DNA of 64,000 nucleotides from Bradyrhizobium sp. ORS 285 (GTDB lineage Bacteria; Pseudomonadota; Alphaproteobacteria; Rhizobiales; Xanthobacteraceae), in NCBI RefSeq assembly GCF_900176205.1, contig NZ_LT859959.1, forward strand, positions 930,001-994,000, given 5' to 3'. Below the pieces are notes generated by a model. The model was not told where the DNA came from. It searched no databases and saw only the letters and a program-made list of their open reading frames with translations. Within the stretch, counting starts at the first letter, position 1. Every line of letters begins with the position of its first letter. Below are positions 1 through 9,017 of the stretch, in pieces. Both the position numbers and the translations under genes were made by a program.

Positions 1-845
1 TTGTCGATCCGCTTGGCGGCGGCGACATCGGCGAAGGCGCGGTCGAACTTGCGCATGCGATAGAACACGATGCCGCGGTCGATATAGGCTTCCTGATAGC
101 GCGGATCGAGCTGGATCGCCGCGTCGAGATCGGTGAGCGCGGCGGCGAGATCACCCTTCTGGAACGATGTCATGCCGCGTTCATGAAGCGCGCGGGCCTC
201 GTTCGACGCCGTGCCGCCGGGCTGCGTGGTCTCTGACGGGCAGGGCGCAGCCTGGCCGCAGGCGGGACTGTCCTGCTCGGCCGAATAGACCGCGTCGACC
301 TTGCTCACCCGCAGCGGCAGCGGCTCGGCTGCCGCACTGGCCTTGGTGACGGGGGCCGCTGTGTCGCTGGCGGCGGCCGGAGCCGCTTCGCCGACCGTCG
401 TCGCGGCGGGCGCGCTCTCGATCGGATTGGCAGGCACCTCGGTCGGCTTCACCTTGTTGGTCGCGACCACGATCGGCTTGAGCGGCGCCACGGACGCCGC
501 CGACATATGCGTGAACAGCAGATAGCCGGTCAGCGCCACGGCGGAAGCGCCGGCCAGCGCCATCACGCCGGAGGCAACCTTGTGCACCTTGGCGGCGACG
601 GCGATCTTGGTATCCTGCCGATGCTCGTCCTGCGCGGCGCCGAGCAGGCGGTCATAGGCCGTGCGCTGCTCCTTGTCGCCGAGGATGTCGTTGGCGCGAA
701 TGATCTGGCGAAACCGCAGCGCGGCGTCGGGATCTCCGGGATTGATGTCCGGATGACTCTCTTTGACAGCCTTGCGGAAGGCGGCCCGGATGTCCTCAGC
801 GTCATCGTCCGGAAGAGCTCCGAGTAAATCGTAAAGCGTCTTCAT
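1..845 (-). CDS. J-domain protein with TPR-like C-terminus (partial)
   Basis: The gene runs off the left edge, so its C-terminus is missing. Reading leftward from the ATG at 845 it begins MKTLYDLLGALPDDD and carries the J-domain HPD tripeptide at about residues 31-33, followed by a DxxxRxxYDRLLG helix. A hydrophobic segment near residues 95-115 (VASGVMALAGASAVALTGYL) is a likely membrane span. A Pro/Ala-rich linker follows. The last visible part (KGDLAAALTDLDAAIQLDP, then EAYIDRGIVFY) reads as tetratricopeptide repeats. J domains stimulate DnaK ATPase, so this is probably a membrane-tethered co-chaperone or scaffold. Its specific partner is unknown. Confidence 0.8.
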   Translation of the reverse strand, partial: MKTLYDLLGALPDDDAEDIRAAFRKAVKESHPDINPGDPDAALRFRQIIRANDILGDKEQRTAYDRLLGAAQDEHRQDTKIAVAAKVHKVASGVMALAGASAVALTGYLLFTHMSAASVAPLKPIVVATNKVKPTEVPANPIESAPAATTVGEAAPAAASDTAAPVTKASAAAEPLPLRVSKVDAVYSAEQDSPACGQAAPCPSETTQPGGTASNEARALHERGMTSFQKGDLAAALTDLDAAIQLDPRYQEAYIDRGIVFYRMRKFDRAFADVAAAKRID

Positions 846-1264
846 GGTCGCACTCGCTGCAGGCTTCCCTCGTCTCCGATCGAAATTCCTACGGCGAATT
901 TACGCTGGAGCACTCGAACTAACTCTTTCCACTTGGCACAATAGCCGTCTAATTCGGCGGAAAAATGACTGAAAATGGCGAAGTCCGTAGCCATTTCTGC
1001 CGCCTTTGGAACCATTTTCCTGCCCTTACTCACGACGAACAACGCAATCTTCGATTGTATCGCGACTGTCTTGTCGCCCCGCCGCGTCGGCCTGCCGTAT
1101 GGTGAACAGAAAGTTTGAAGCTCCGTTTAACGAGAGGATCGGCCAACGATCTTTCATGCTCCAGCAGCCCGGCCGCCCCGTCTTCCGTCATTCTCGTCGG
1201 CCGAGACGCTCGCGGTCAGGCTGCCTGCTTGCGGAGCCGGCCGCCGCGCCGCTATACCGATGAG
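846..1264. other. Intergenic region between divergent genes, no gene seen
   Basis: About 420 bp separate the leftward J-domain gene from the rightward DapA-like gene. A short leftward open frame (842-1042) ends just before the J-domain start, but it has no recognisable domain and no good ribosome site. I treat the stretch as two promoters and untranslated leader. Confidence 0.5.
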
Positions 1265-2140
1265 ATGGCTGATTTTCATGGTGTCTTTCCCTACCTCGCC
1301 TCGCCAATCGACGCCGATGGCACGATCAGGACCGGAGTACTCGGCAAGCTCTGCGATGACCTGATTCATGCCGGTGTGCATGGGCTGACGCCGCTCGGTT
1401 CGACCGGCGAGTTCGCCTATCTCGACCGCGCCCAGCGCATGACGGTCGTCGAGACGACCATCGATGCTGCGCGGGGCCGTGTTCCCGTCATCGCCGGCGT
1501 GGCCTCGACGGCGATCGCCGACGCCGTGGCGCAGGCGAGGGCCTATGAGAAGCGTGGCGCTGACGGCATTCTGGCCGTGCTCGAGGCGTATTTCCCGGTC
1601 AGCGATGCCGGCGTGGAAGCCTATTTCCGCGCCATCGCCGATGCCGTCGGCATTCCCGTCGTGATCTACACCAACCCGCAATTCCAGCGCTCCGACCTCT
1701 CGCTGGATGTGATCGCCCGGTTGGCCGAGCATCCGCGCATCAACTACATCAAGGATGCCTCGACCAATACCGGGCGCCTGCTGTCGATCATCAATCGCTG
1801 CGGCGACGCCATCAAGGTGTTCGCGGCGTCGTCGCATATTCCGGCGGCTGTGATGATGATCGGCGGCCATGGCTGGATGGCCGGGCCCGCCTGCATCATC
1901 CCGCGGCAGAGCGTCGAGCTCTACAATCTGTGCAAGGCGTCGTGCTGGGACGATGCGATGATGCTGCAGCGGAAGCTGTGGCGCGTCAACGAGGCCTTCG
2001 CCCGCTTCAACCTCGCCGCCTGCATCAAGGCGGGCCTGTCGATCCAGGGCTATGACGTCGGCGACCCCGTGCCGCCGCAGGCCGCGCTGACATCAGAGCA
2101 GCGCAAGGTCGTCGAAGAGGTGCTGCACAGCCTGGGGTGA
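1265..2140 (+). CDS. Dihydrodipicolinate synthase (DapA) family aldolase/lyase
   Basis: 291 aa, the usual length of the class I aldolase DapA/NAL family, which works through a Schiff base on lysine. Visible motifs are GSTGE at 45-49 (the GTTGE-like pyruvate carboxylate loop), YTNP with the catalytic Tyr135, and YIKDAS with the Schiff-base Lys163. The open frame extends 50 codons further upstream, but that part has no family similarity. The ATG at 1265 ([11 protein letters not shown]) starts exactly where the family fold begins. The gene stands alone, so it is probably not the biosynthetic dapA. A sugar-acid or hydroxy-keto-acid aldolase is more likely, but the substrate cannot be read from the sequence. 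Confidence 0.85.
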   Translation: MADFHGVFPYLASPIDADGTIRTGVLGKLCDDLIHAGVHGLTPLGSTGEFAYLDRAQRMTVVETTIDAARGRVPVIAGVASTAIADAVAQARAYEKRGADGILAVLEAYFPVSDAGVEAYFRAIADAVGIPVVIYTNPQFQRSDLSLDVIARLAEHPRINYIKDASTNTGRLLSIINRCGDAIKVFAASSHIPAAVMMIGGHGWMAGPACIIPRQSVELYNLCKASCWDDAMMLQRKLWRVNEAFARFNLAACIKAGLSIQGYDVGDPVPPQAALTSEQRKVVEEVLHSLG

Positions 2141-2164
2141 GCCGTTTGGTGCTCCGCTCCCTCC

Positions 2165-2370
2165 CCACGTCATTCCGGGGCAGCCGGAAGGGCTGAGCCC
2201 GGATCCATACGCCGTGTCCTCGGCGTCAGGCGGGTTTGAAGAGACTTCGGTACGCGTTTTTGCCCGTCTTCGTTCACGTCGTCATGCCCTGGCTTGTCCC
2301 GGGCATCCACGTCCTTCCGCGCATGTCGAACGACGTGGATGGCCGGGACGAGCCCGGCCATGACGGTGTG
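2165..2370. repeat. Imperfect palindromic intergenic repeat
   Basis: Arms near 2279-2313 and 2332-2366 (CGTCATGCCCTGGCTTGTCC against GGACGAGCCCGGCCATGACG) fold back with a short loop. A shorter GTCATTCCGGGGCAGCC-type half element precedes them at 2170. This type is common between genes in bradyrhizobia (recollection, not searched). Confidence 0.6.
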
Positions 2371-2497
2371 GAGAGAGCCGAACTCAAGCTGGGATCCTCA
2401 TTTGCGAGGACCCCGCAGCATCACGGCGGTGGTTGTGTCGGGCGGCAAATCCGCTAAAACCCCATGCAATTACATTGAACTGGCCAAGGATTCTCGA

Positions 2498-4831
2498 ATG
2501 AACATTCTTCCCAACAACATGCGGTTCGGTGCGGGCCAGCCCGTCAAGCGGCTCGAGGATCAGCGGCTGCTGACCGGGAAGGGGCAGTTCATCGACGACA
2601 AGCCGGACGACGGCGCGCTGTGGCTCTACGTCCTGCGCTCGCCGCATGCGCATGCCAAGATCCTGTCGATCGACACTATGGCGGCCCGCGACGTCGCCGG
2701 CGTGCAGGCGGTCTACACCGGCGCGGATCTCGTGGCCGATGACATCGGCTCCATCCCCACGCTGGCGATCTTCAAGCGTCCCGACGGCAAGCCGATGACG
2801 GTGCCGCCGCGCCGGCTCCTCGCCCATGAGGTCGTGCGCTACACCGGCGAGGCCGTGGCCGCCGTCGTCGCGACGTCGCGGACGATCGCGCAGGAAGCGG
2901 CTGAAGCGATCGTCGTCGACTACGAGGTGCTGCCGGCAGTGACCGATCCGGTCAAGGCGATCGAGCCCGGCGCCCCGGTGGTCTGGGCCGAGGCGCCCGA
3001 CAACATCGTGGCTGCGATGAGCTATGGCGATGCCGCCAAGGTCGAGGAGGCTTTTGCCAGCGCGCCCCACAAGGTGTCGCTCGACATCAGCAGCCAGCGC
3101 CTGGTGCCCTCGGCGATGGAGCCGCGCTCGACCATTGCGGAGATCGAGAAGAAGACCGACCGCCTCTTGTTGTACGTGCAGTCGCAGACCCCGGCCTCGA
3201 CCCGCGACGTGCTCGCCGACGCCGTGCTGAAGCGGCCGAAGGAGAGCGTGCGCGTGCTGGTCGGCGACATCGGCGGTGGCTTCGGCCAGAAGACCAACCT
3301 CTATCCGGAGGACGGCATCGTCGCCTACGCCGCGACCAAGCTCGCCAAGAAGATCCGCTGGCGCGCCGAGCGCACGGATGAGTTCGTCGGCGGCACGCAT
3401 GGCCGCGACCTCACCTCGACGGCCGAGTTCGCGCTGGACGCCAAGGGCAAGGTGCTGGCTTATCGCGTGCGCTCGATCGGCGCCACCGGCGCCTATTCGT
3501 CCGGCGCCGCCAACATCATTCCGCTGGTGCTCGGGCCGTTCGTGCAGACCGGCGTCTACGACTTGCCGCTGGTGCATTTCGAGATCAAGACCGTGATGAC
3601 GCACACCGCGCCGGTTGGTGCCTATCGCGGCGCCGGGCGTCCCGAGGCCGTGTTCATCGTCGAGCGGCTGTTCGACACCGCCGCGCGCCAGATCGGCATC
3701 GATCCGCGCACCATCCGGAAAGCCAACTACATCAAGCCGGCGCAGCTGCCCTACACCAACGCCGTCGGCCAGGTGTATGATTCCGGCGCCTTCGCCCACA
3801 TGCTGGAGCGCGCCGCCAAGCTCGCCGACTGGGACGGCTTCAACGCGCGCAAGCGCGAAGCCAAGAAGCGCGGCATGCTCTATGGGCGCGGCCTCACCTC
3901 CTACATCGAATGGACCGGCGGCCGCGCCCACACCGAGAAGGTGTCGCTGCACGCGACGTCCGAGGGCCGCGTCATCCTGCATTCCGGCACGATGGCGATG
4001 GGGCAGGGGCTGCAGACCACCTACACGCAGATGATCTCCGACACGCTCGGCATCCCGCTCGACAAGATCGACGTCGTGCAGGGCGACACCGATCTCGCCA
4101 CCGGCTTCGGCAGCGTCGGCTCGCGCTCGCTGTTCGTCGGCGGCACGGCGGTCGCGGTGTCGTCGAACGATCTGATCACCAAGGCGCGCGAGAAGGCGTC
4201 GAACCTCTTGGAGACCGCTGTCGAGGACATCGAATATCGCGACGGCGTCCTCACGGTCGTCGGCACCGACCGCCGTATCAGCCTGTTCGACATTGCCGGA
4301 AAGGAGCAGGGCGCCAAGCTGTCGGTCGACAGCGAGGGCGAGGTCGATGGCCCGAGCTGGCCGAACGGCACGCATATCTGCGAGGTCGAGATCGATCCGG
4401 ACACCGGCATCAGCCGCGTCGTGCGCTACACCACGGTGGATGACGTCGGCGTCGCGGTGAACCCGATGCTGGTGGCCGGCCAGATCCATGGCGGCGTCGC
4501 CCAGGGCATCGGCCAGGCGCTGTACGAGAACGTCGCCTACGATGCCGACGGCCAGCTGCTGACCGCGACCTATCAGGACTACTGCATCCCGCGCGCCGAC
4601 GACGTGCCGCCGATCGCGGTCACGCTCGACGATTCCGCCCCCTGCAAGACCAACCCGCTCGGCGCGAAGGGCTGTGGCGAATCCGGCGCCATCGGCGGCC
4701 CGCCCTGCGTCACGAACGGCGTCATGGATGCGCTGTTCGAACTGGGCATCACCAATCTGCAGACGCCGCTAACGCCGGAAAAGGTGTGGGCGGCGATCCG
4801 GGATGCAAAGGCGAAGAAGGCGGCGGCGTAA
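2498..4831 (+). CDS. Xanthine dehydrogenase/CO dehydrogenase-family molybdopterin-binding subunit
   Basis: 777 aa, the size of a CoxL-type large subunit carrying the Mo-cytosine-dinucleotide cofactor. The N-terminal ald_Xan_dh domain includes [14 protein letters not shown] and [10 protein letters not shown]. The cofactor-binding half shows GGGFGQK near residue 258, AYRGAGRPE near 374 and [10 protein letters not shown] near 725, whose Glu is the conserved catalytic base. The AYRGAGR loop is the form II/aldehyde-oxidase type, not AYRCSFR of true CO dehydrogenase. The start is the ATG at 2498 ([11 protein letters not shown]); the frame upstream lies in palindromic repeat DNA. No FAD (CoxM) or 2Fe-2S (CoxS) subunit gene is adjacent, so it must borrow subunits or use another electron acceptor. 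Substrate unknown. Confidence 0.88.
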   Translation: MNILPNNMRFGAGQPVKRLEDQRLLTGKGQFIDDKPDDGALWLYVLRSPHAHAKILSIDTMAARDVAGVQAVYTGADLVADDIGSIPTLAIFKRPDGKPMTVPPRRLLAHEVVRYTGEAVAAVVATSRTIAQEAAEAIVVDYEVLPAVTDPVKAIEPGAPVVWAEAPDNIVAAMSYGDAAKVEEAFASAPHKVSLDISSQRLVPSAMEPRSTIAEIEKKTDRLLLYVQSQTPASTRDVLADAVLKRPKESVRVLVGDIGGGFGQKTNLYPEDGIVAYAATKLAKKIRWRAERTDEFVGGTHGRDLTSTAEFALDAKGKVLAYRVRSIGATGAYSSGAANIIPLVLGPFVQTGVYDLPLVHFEIKTVMTHTAPVGAYRGAGRPEAVFIVERLFDTAARQIGIDPRTIRKANYIKPAQLPYTNAVGQVYDSGAFAHMLERAAKLADWDGFNARKREAKKRGMLYGRGLTSYIEWTGGRAHTEKVSLHATSEGRVILHSGTMAMGQGLQTTYTQMISDTLGIPLDKIDVVQGDTDLATGFGSVGSRSLFVGGTAVAVSSNDLITKAREKASNLLETAVEDIEYRDGVLTVVGTDRRISLFDIAGKEQGAKLSVDSEGEVDGPSWPNGTHICEVEIDPDTGISRVVRYTTVDDVGVAVNPMLVAGQIHGGVAQGIGQALYENVAYDADGQLLTATYQDYCIPRADDVPPIAVTLDDSAPCKTNPLGAKGCGESGAIGGPPCVTNGVMDALFELGITNLQTPLTPEKVWAAIRDAKAKKAAA

Positions 4832-4898
4832 GTCTGGAGTGCAGAGGCTCCTATCAGCGCCCATTGGATCCAAGCCCTCACCGCAAGCACGCTGCGCC

Positions 4899-5101
4899 CC
4901 CCTCCCCCTTGCGGGGAGGGGTCGGGGGTGGGGGTCTCCGGGCGCTGAACGTAGTTGAGCGCACCACGAATCTCGCCGCGCTCGCGGATTGATCGAGTGC
5001 GAAAGTTGGACTGCATCAGCTACGCTGATGATCTATTTTCCTCATATTCAGCGTCATTCGGGGACCCCCACCCCCGACCCCTCCCCGCAAGGGGGAGGGG
5101 A
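4899..5101. repeat. Long inverted repeat with 39-bp near-identical arms
   Basis: The left arm at 4899-4937 (begins CCCCTCCCCCTTGCGGGGAG) is repeated in reverse complement at 5063-5101. Each arm also has its own small stem (CTCCCC/GGGGAG). The 125 bp between holds no gene. It sits between the stops of two convergent genes, so it could act as a bidirectional terminator. Confidence 0.75.
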
Positions 5102-5148
5102 GCTCACCGGCTTCGGAGCGGCAGCTCGAGTCTCATCTCGACGTTTCT

Positions 5149-6555
5149 TCACTTGGGTCTGATAGGGGACGGATCAGCTACGCTGTCGCTGCTCGGCAGC
5201 TCTAGCCTCACGCTGAAATCACCTGCTCCACCGTTGAAGCGTAAGCGGCCGCCATGCGCCTCCGCGACCTCCACAGCGATCGCAAGCCCAAGCCCCGATC
5301 CATGCGAGTCGTCGCCCTTCTGGAACGGCACCAGCAGTCCCGTCTGGTCGTCTGCCGCAATGCCCGGCCCATCATCCCAGACGACGATCGCGACACTCTC
5401 CGCTGTCCGCTCCACCTTCACCATTAGCCGCGTCTTCGCCCCATGCGTCAGCGCGTTGTGGATGAGATTGGCGAGCGCCTCACGCAGGCTGATGGCATCT
5501 GCCGCGACGACCACATCGTCGTCCGATTCCACGAAGCTGACAGAGACCTCGCGGTCGAGCGACAGCGGCACGCTCTGCGACAGCACGGACTTCGCCAGCG
5601 CGTTGATGTCGGTCGCAGCGAACCGCGGCGCCTGGGCGCGGTGCTGGATCATCGCGTGATCGAGCAACTGGCTGGTGAGGCGGGCGAGGTCGGAGATGCG
5701 GCCACGCAGCCGGTCGAGCGTCTTGCCGTCCCCGGTCTGGTCGCTCAGCAGCTCGACCTCAGCATCGATCGCGGCCAGCGGTGTGCGCAACTGATGAGTC
5801 GCATCGGCGATGAAGCGTTGCATCAGCGTGATGCGCTCGGCCAGGCGCTGCATGAAGTCGTCGATGGCGCCGACCAGGGCGCGGACCTCGCGCGGCGGGG
5901 TGATCGCGATCGGGCTGAGATCGTCCGGCCGGCGCTTGACGATCTCGGCCTCGATCCGCGTCAGCGGCGCGAACACCAGCCGCAGGCACAGGGCAGTCGC
6001 GACCAGCGCGAGCAGGCTCATGGCCGCGATCAGGCCGATGGCTTTCGACGCCAGGTCCCAGGTCAGCGCATCACGCGCGCGCAGAGTCTGCGCCAGCACG
6101 ATTTCGCTCCAGCCGTCGCCGGGGGCGCCGTCGAGCCGGCGCGCCACCGCGGCGACGCGCACCGGCTGGTCGCGGTAGACGCCATCGCGCAGCACCACGC
6201 CCTCGCGCAACGCGCTCTTGGGCGCCTGGATCGTCAGATCGTCATAGCCGGCAATGACCACGCCACGCGGGTCGGTGACGCGATAGAACACGAGATCATA
6301 GGCCGACAAGGTCGCGAACGCCGCCGCCGGCGGGTCGAGCGTGACCACGCCGCCCTGCATGTAGATGTTCTCCGCGACCTGCACGGCGCCGCCAGCGAGC
6401 AGCTTGTCATAGGCGTCGCGCGCGGCCGTGGCCGCGTATTGCCAGGCGGCAAGGCTCAGCACGACAGCACCTGCAGCCAGGATCGCGCCGATCGCGATCA
6501 GCAGCCGCGCGCGCAGCGACGTCCTCAGGTCAAGAAGCGTGGAGCTGATAGCCAA
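5149..6555 (-). CDS. TctE-like sensor histidine kinase
   Basis: About 468 aa. A first membrane span (residues 18-38), a periplasmic 2CSK_N-like domain (about 45-170) and a second span (172-195) lead into HAMP. Then come the HisKA H-box ATHQLRTPL with His254, the N-box NLIHNALTHG, the G1 box DDGPGIA and the G2 box GSGLGLAI. The start is uncertain: the frame opens far inside the regulator gene, and I chose the TTG at 6555, which gives a 26-nt overlap with the response regulator stop, usual for translationally coupled TctD/TctE pairs. The pair is divergent from an uptake ABC operon, so it probably senses that transporter's substrate or an organic acid. Confidence 0.85.
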   Translation of the reverse strand: MAISSTLLDLRTSLRARLLIAIGAILAAGAVVLSLAAWQYAATAARDAYDKLLAGGAVQVAENIYMQGGVVTLDPPAAAFATLSAYDLVFYRVTDPRGVVIAGYDDLTIQAPKSALREGVVLRDGVYRDQPVRVAAVARRLDGAPGDGWSEIVLAQTLRARDALTWDLASKAIGLIAAMSLLALVATALCLRLVFAPLTRIEAEIVKRRPDDLSPIAITPPREVRALVGAIDDFMQRLAERITLMQRFIADATHQLRTPLAAIDAEVELLSDQTGDGKTLDRLRGRISDLARLTSQLLDHAMIQHRAQAPRFAATDINALAKSVLSQSVPLSLDREVSVSFVESDDDVVVAADAISLREALANLIHNALTHGAKTRLMVKVERTAESVAIVVWDDGPGIAADDQTGLLVPFQKGDDSHGSGLGLAIAVEVAEAHGGRLRFNGGAGDFSVRLELPSSDSVADPSPIRPK

Positions 6556-7195
6556 GGCCGCGCTCGGTCTTGATTTCGACGGACGTCGCCGCCAGCTTGC
6601 GTCTGAGACGCGCGATGAACTGCTCGACGGCGTTCGGGCTCGGGTCCTGGTCGAAGCTGAACAACTGCTCGACAAGTTCGTCCTTGGCGACGTAGCGCCC
6701 GGGGCGTGCAGCGAGGATCTCCAGCACGGTGAGCTCGCGGCGCGTCAGGTCGAGCGGCTGGCCGGCGACGCTTGCGGTTCGGCCAGCGCGGTCGATCACC
6801 AGCGGCCCCAGGGTCAACAGATTGTCGGATTGGCCGGCGGCGCGGCGGAGCAGGGCGCGGGCGCGTGCCTCCAGCTCGCGATAATCGAACGGCTTGATGA
6901 GATAGTCGTCGGCGCCGAGGTCGAGCGCGCCGATGCGGTCGTCGACCGCCGAGCGCGCGGTCAGCACCAGCACCGGCGTGCGCAGGCCGCGCTTGCGCAG
7001 ATGCTTGAGCACGGCAAAGCCGTCCATGTTCGGCAGCATCACGTCGAGCACGATGAGATCATAGGTCTGCACCTCGATCAGCTCGCTCGCGGTGCGGCCG
7101 TCCTTCTCCCAGTCCACGGCGTAGCCGATCCGCTCGAACCGGCTGGTCACGGCGGCGCCGATCTCGGGCGTGTCTTCCACCAGCAGGATGCGCAA
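6530..7195 (-). CDS. TctD/OmpR-family response regulator
   Basis: 221 aa. The receiver domain has the acidic pair ED at 7-8, phospho-acceptor Asp51 (LIVLDVMLP), Thr79 and Lys101 (LIKPFDY). A winged-helix Trans_reg_C domain fills the second half (DLTRRELTVLEILAARPG, ending RGLGYQLHAS). The ATG at 7195 gives the standard MRILLVEDTPEIG start. It overlaps the downstream kinase gene and lies back to back with the ABC operon starting at 7315, so it probably controls that operon from the 119-bp gap. Confidence 0.92.
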   Translation of the reverse strand: MRILLVEDTPEIGAAVTSRFERIGYAVDWEKDGRTASELIEVQTYDLIVLDVMLPNMDGFAVLKHLRKRGLRTPVLVLTARSAVDDRIGALDLGADDYLIKPFDYRELEARARALLRRAAGQSDNLLTLGPLVIDRAGRTASVAGQPLDLTRRELTVLEILAARPGRYVAKDELVEQLFSFDQDPSPNAVEQFIARLRRKLAATSVEIKTERGLGYQLHAS

Positions 7196-7276
7196 GGTCT
7201 TGGTCTCAGTCCCGGAGTCAGGTTCGCGTCAGTCTCCTCCTCTATCACTTCGCATAAGGGCGCCGAAGTGCACCAA

Positions 7277-7288
7277 GCGAAATTTCGC
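7277..7288. promoter_or_regulatory. 12-bp perfect palindrome ahead of the ABC operon
   Basis: GCGAAATTTCGC lies between the divergent regulator and transporter genes, about 25 bp before the ATP-binding-protein start and just upstream of its AGGAGGGGAGG ribosome site. It could be an operator. The evidence is only symmetry and position. Confidence 0.35.
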
Positions 7289-7314
7289 GCTGCAACATCA
7301 GGAGGGGAGGACGC

Positions 7315-8094
7315 ATGACCGTCCATCAGACACCATCCCAGTTCGATCCGCTGCTCTCCGTCGAGGGCGTGACGCTCCAGTACAAGACGCCGGACACGCT
7401 GGTCACCGCGACCTATCGCGTCGATTTCAAGGTGTTCGATTCCGACCGCTTCGTGCTGCTCGGACCCTCCGGCTGCGGCAAGTCCACCCTGCTCAAGGCG
7501 ATCGGCGGCTATCTGAAGCCGACCGAGGGCCGCATCCGGCTCAAGGGCCATGAGGTCACCGAGCCTGGCCCGGACCGCATGATGGTGTTCCAGGAATTCG
7601 ACCAGCTGCTGCCGTGGAAGACGGTGCGCGAGAACGTCGTGTTCGCGCTGACCGCGAGCGGCCGGCTCGGCGCTGATGAGGCGCAGGAGCGCGCCAAGTC
7701 CTATATCGACAAGGTCGGCCTGACCAAGTTCATCGATTCCTATCCGCATATGCTGTCCGGCGGCATGAAGCAGCGCGTTGCGATCGCGAGGGGCATGGCG
7801 ATGGAGCCGGACGTGCTCTTGATGGACGAGCCGTTCGCGGCGCTGGATGCGCTGACCCGGCGCAAGATGCAGGACGAACTGCTGCAGCTCTGGCAGGACA
7901 CCCGCTTCACCGTGTTGTTCGTGACGCATTCGATCGAGGAGGCGATCAAGATCGGCTCCCGCATCCTGCTGCTGTCTCCGCATCCCGGCCGCGTGCGCGC
8001 CGAGCTCAACAGCGTGCCGCCGGGCACGATGGGCTCGCCCGAGCAGGTCGCGCTCGAAGGGCGCATCAACGACATGCTGTTCGGCCATCACTAA
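7315..8094 (+). CDS. ABC transporter ATP-binding protein (SsuB/TauB/NrtD type)
   Basis: 259 aa, typical for the nitrate/sulfonate/taurine importer ATPase. Walker A is GPSGCGKST at 50-58, the Q-loop Gln is at 93, the signature LSGGMKQ is at 147-153, Walker B is LLMDEP at 168-173, and the switch His is at 205 (VTHSIEEA). A strong AGGAGGGGAGG ribosome site precedes the ATG. It is first in a three-gene operon (ATPase, permease, binding protein) with 18- and 38-bp gaps. It powers import across the inner membrane. The substrate is set by the binding protein and is not known. Confidence 0.92.
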   Translation: MTVHQTPSQFDPLLSVEGVTLQYKTPDTLVTATYRVDFKVFDSDRFVLLGPSGCGKSTLLKAIGGYLKPTEGRIRLKGHEVTEPGPDRMMVFQEFDQLLPWKTVRENVVFALTASGRLGADEAQERAKSYIDKVGLTKFIDSYPHMLSGGMKQRVAIARGMAMEPDVLLMDEPFAALDALTRRKMQDELLQLWQDTRFTVLFVTHSIEEAIKIGSRILLLSPHPGRVRAELNSVPPGTMGSPEQVALEGRINDMLFGHH

Positions 8095-8112
8095 AGCGAC
8101 GGGAGAGAGATC

Positions 8113-8979
8113 ATGAGCGAGACGCTGACCCTGCGCCCCGAAATCGTCAATGCGGAGACGCCCCTCGGCGACGTCAAGGTCGAGGCGAGCCTGTCCTGGC
8201 TGGAACGCATCTACCGCTTCGGTGCGGTCCGCAAGGCCATCATCCTCGTCGCACTGGCCGCGCTGTGGCAGGCCTACGGCGTGTGGCTCGGCAATCCCCT
8301 GCTGTTTCCGACCTTCACCGACACGCTCTCTGCCTTCTTCGAGAACATCGCCAATGGCGTGATCCCGGCGCGCACCCTGGTGTCGCTGGAGACGCTGTTG
8401 ATCGGCTACGGCGTCGGCATCGCGCTCGCGGCCGTGCTGACCACGATCGCGATCGGCTCGCGGATCGGCGCCGACCTGCTGGAGGCGCTGACCTCAATGT
8501 TCAACCCGCTGCCGGCGATCGCGCTGCTGCCGCTGGCCTTGATCTGGTTCGGACTCGGCAAGGGCAGCATCATCTTCGTGCTGGTGCATTCGGTGCTGTG
8601 GGCGATCGCGCTCAACACCCATTCCGGCTTCCGCTCGGTGTCGAACACCCTGCGCATGGTCGGCCTCAACTACGGCCTGCGCGGGCTGAAGCTGGTGCGC
8701 TTCATCCTGATCCCGGCGGCCTTTCCGGCGATCCTGACCGGCCTGAAAGTCGGCTGGGCCTTCGCCTGGCGCACCTTGATCGCGGCCGAGCTGGTGTTCG
8801 GCGTGTCCTCCGGGTCCGGCGGCCTCGGCTGGTTCATCTTCGAGAACCGCAACCAGCTGGAGACGGCGAATGTGTTCGCCGGCCTGTTCACCGTGATCAT
8901 CATCGGCCTCGTGATCGAGAACGTCGTGTTCGCCACCATCGAGCGCAGGACGGTGCGGCGCTGGGGCATGCAGCACTGA
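8113..8979 (+). CDS. ABC transporter permease (SsuC/TauC type)
   Basis: 288 aa with about six membrane spans. The binding-protein-dependent transport domain has the EAA-type loop around residues 180-200 (LRMVGLNYGLRGLKLVRFIL). A hydrophilic N-terminal 35 residues precede the first span (KAIILVALAALWQAYGVWL). The GGGAGAGA ribosome site and short gap to the ATPase gene indicate one transcript. It forms the homodimeric membrane channel of the importer. Confidence 0.92.
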   Translation: MSETLTLRPEIVNAETPLGDVKVEASLSWLERIYRFGAVRKAIILVALAALWQAYGVWLGNPLLFPTFTDTLSAFFENIANGVIPARTLVSLETLLIGYGVGIALAAVLTTIAIGSRIGADLLEALTSMFNPLPAIALLPLALIWFGLGKGSIIFVLVHSVLWAIALNTHSGFRSVSNTLRMVGLNYGLRGLKLVRFILIPAAFPAILTGLKVGWAFAWRTLIAAELVFGVSSGSGGLGWFIFENRNQLETANVFAGLFTVIIIGLVIENVVFATIERRTVRRWGMQH

Positions 8980-9017
8980 TCGGCTATAAGCAGAACAACA
9001 AGGGAAGGGAGACCACA

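Noticed and set aside
842..1042. 66-aa frame upstream of the J-domain gene
   Set aside because: No domain and no ribosome site; more likely untranslated leader.
2384..4489. 701-aa open frame antisense to the molybdopterin dehydrogenase
   Set aside because: High-GC codon usage of the real gene keeps the opposite strand open; Arg/His/Asp-rich product with no domain.
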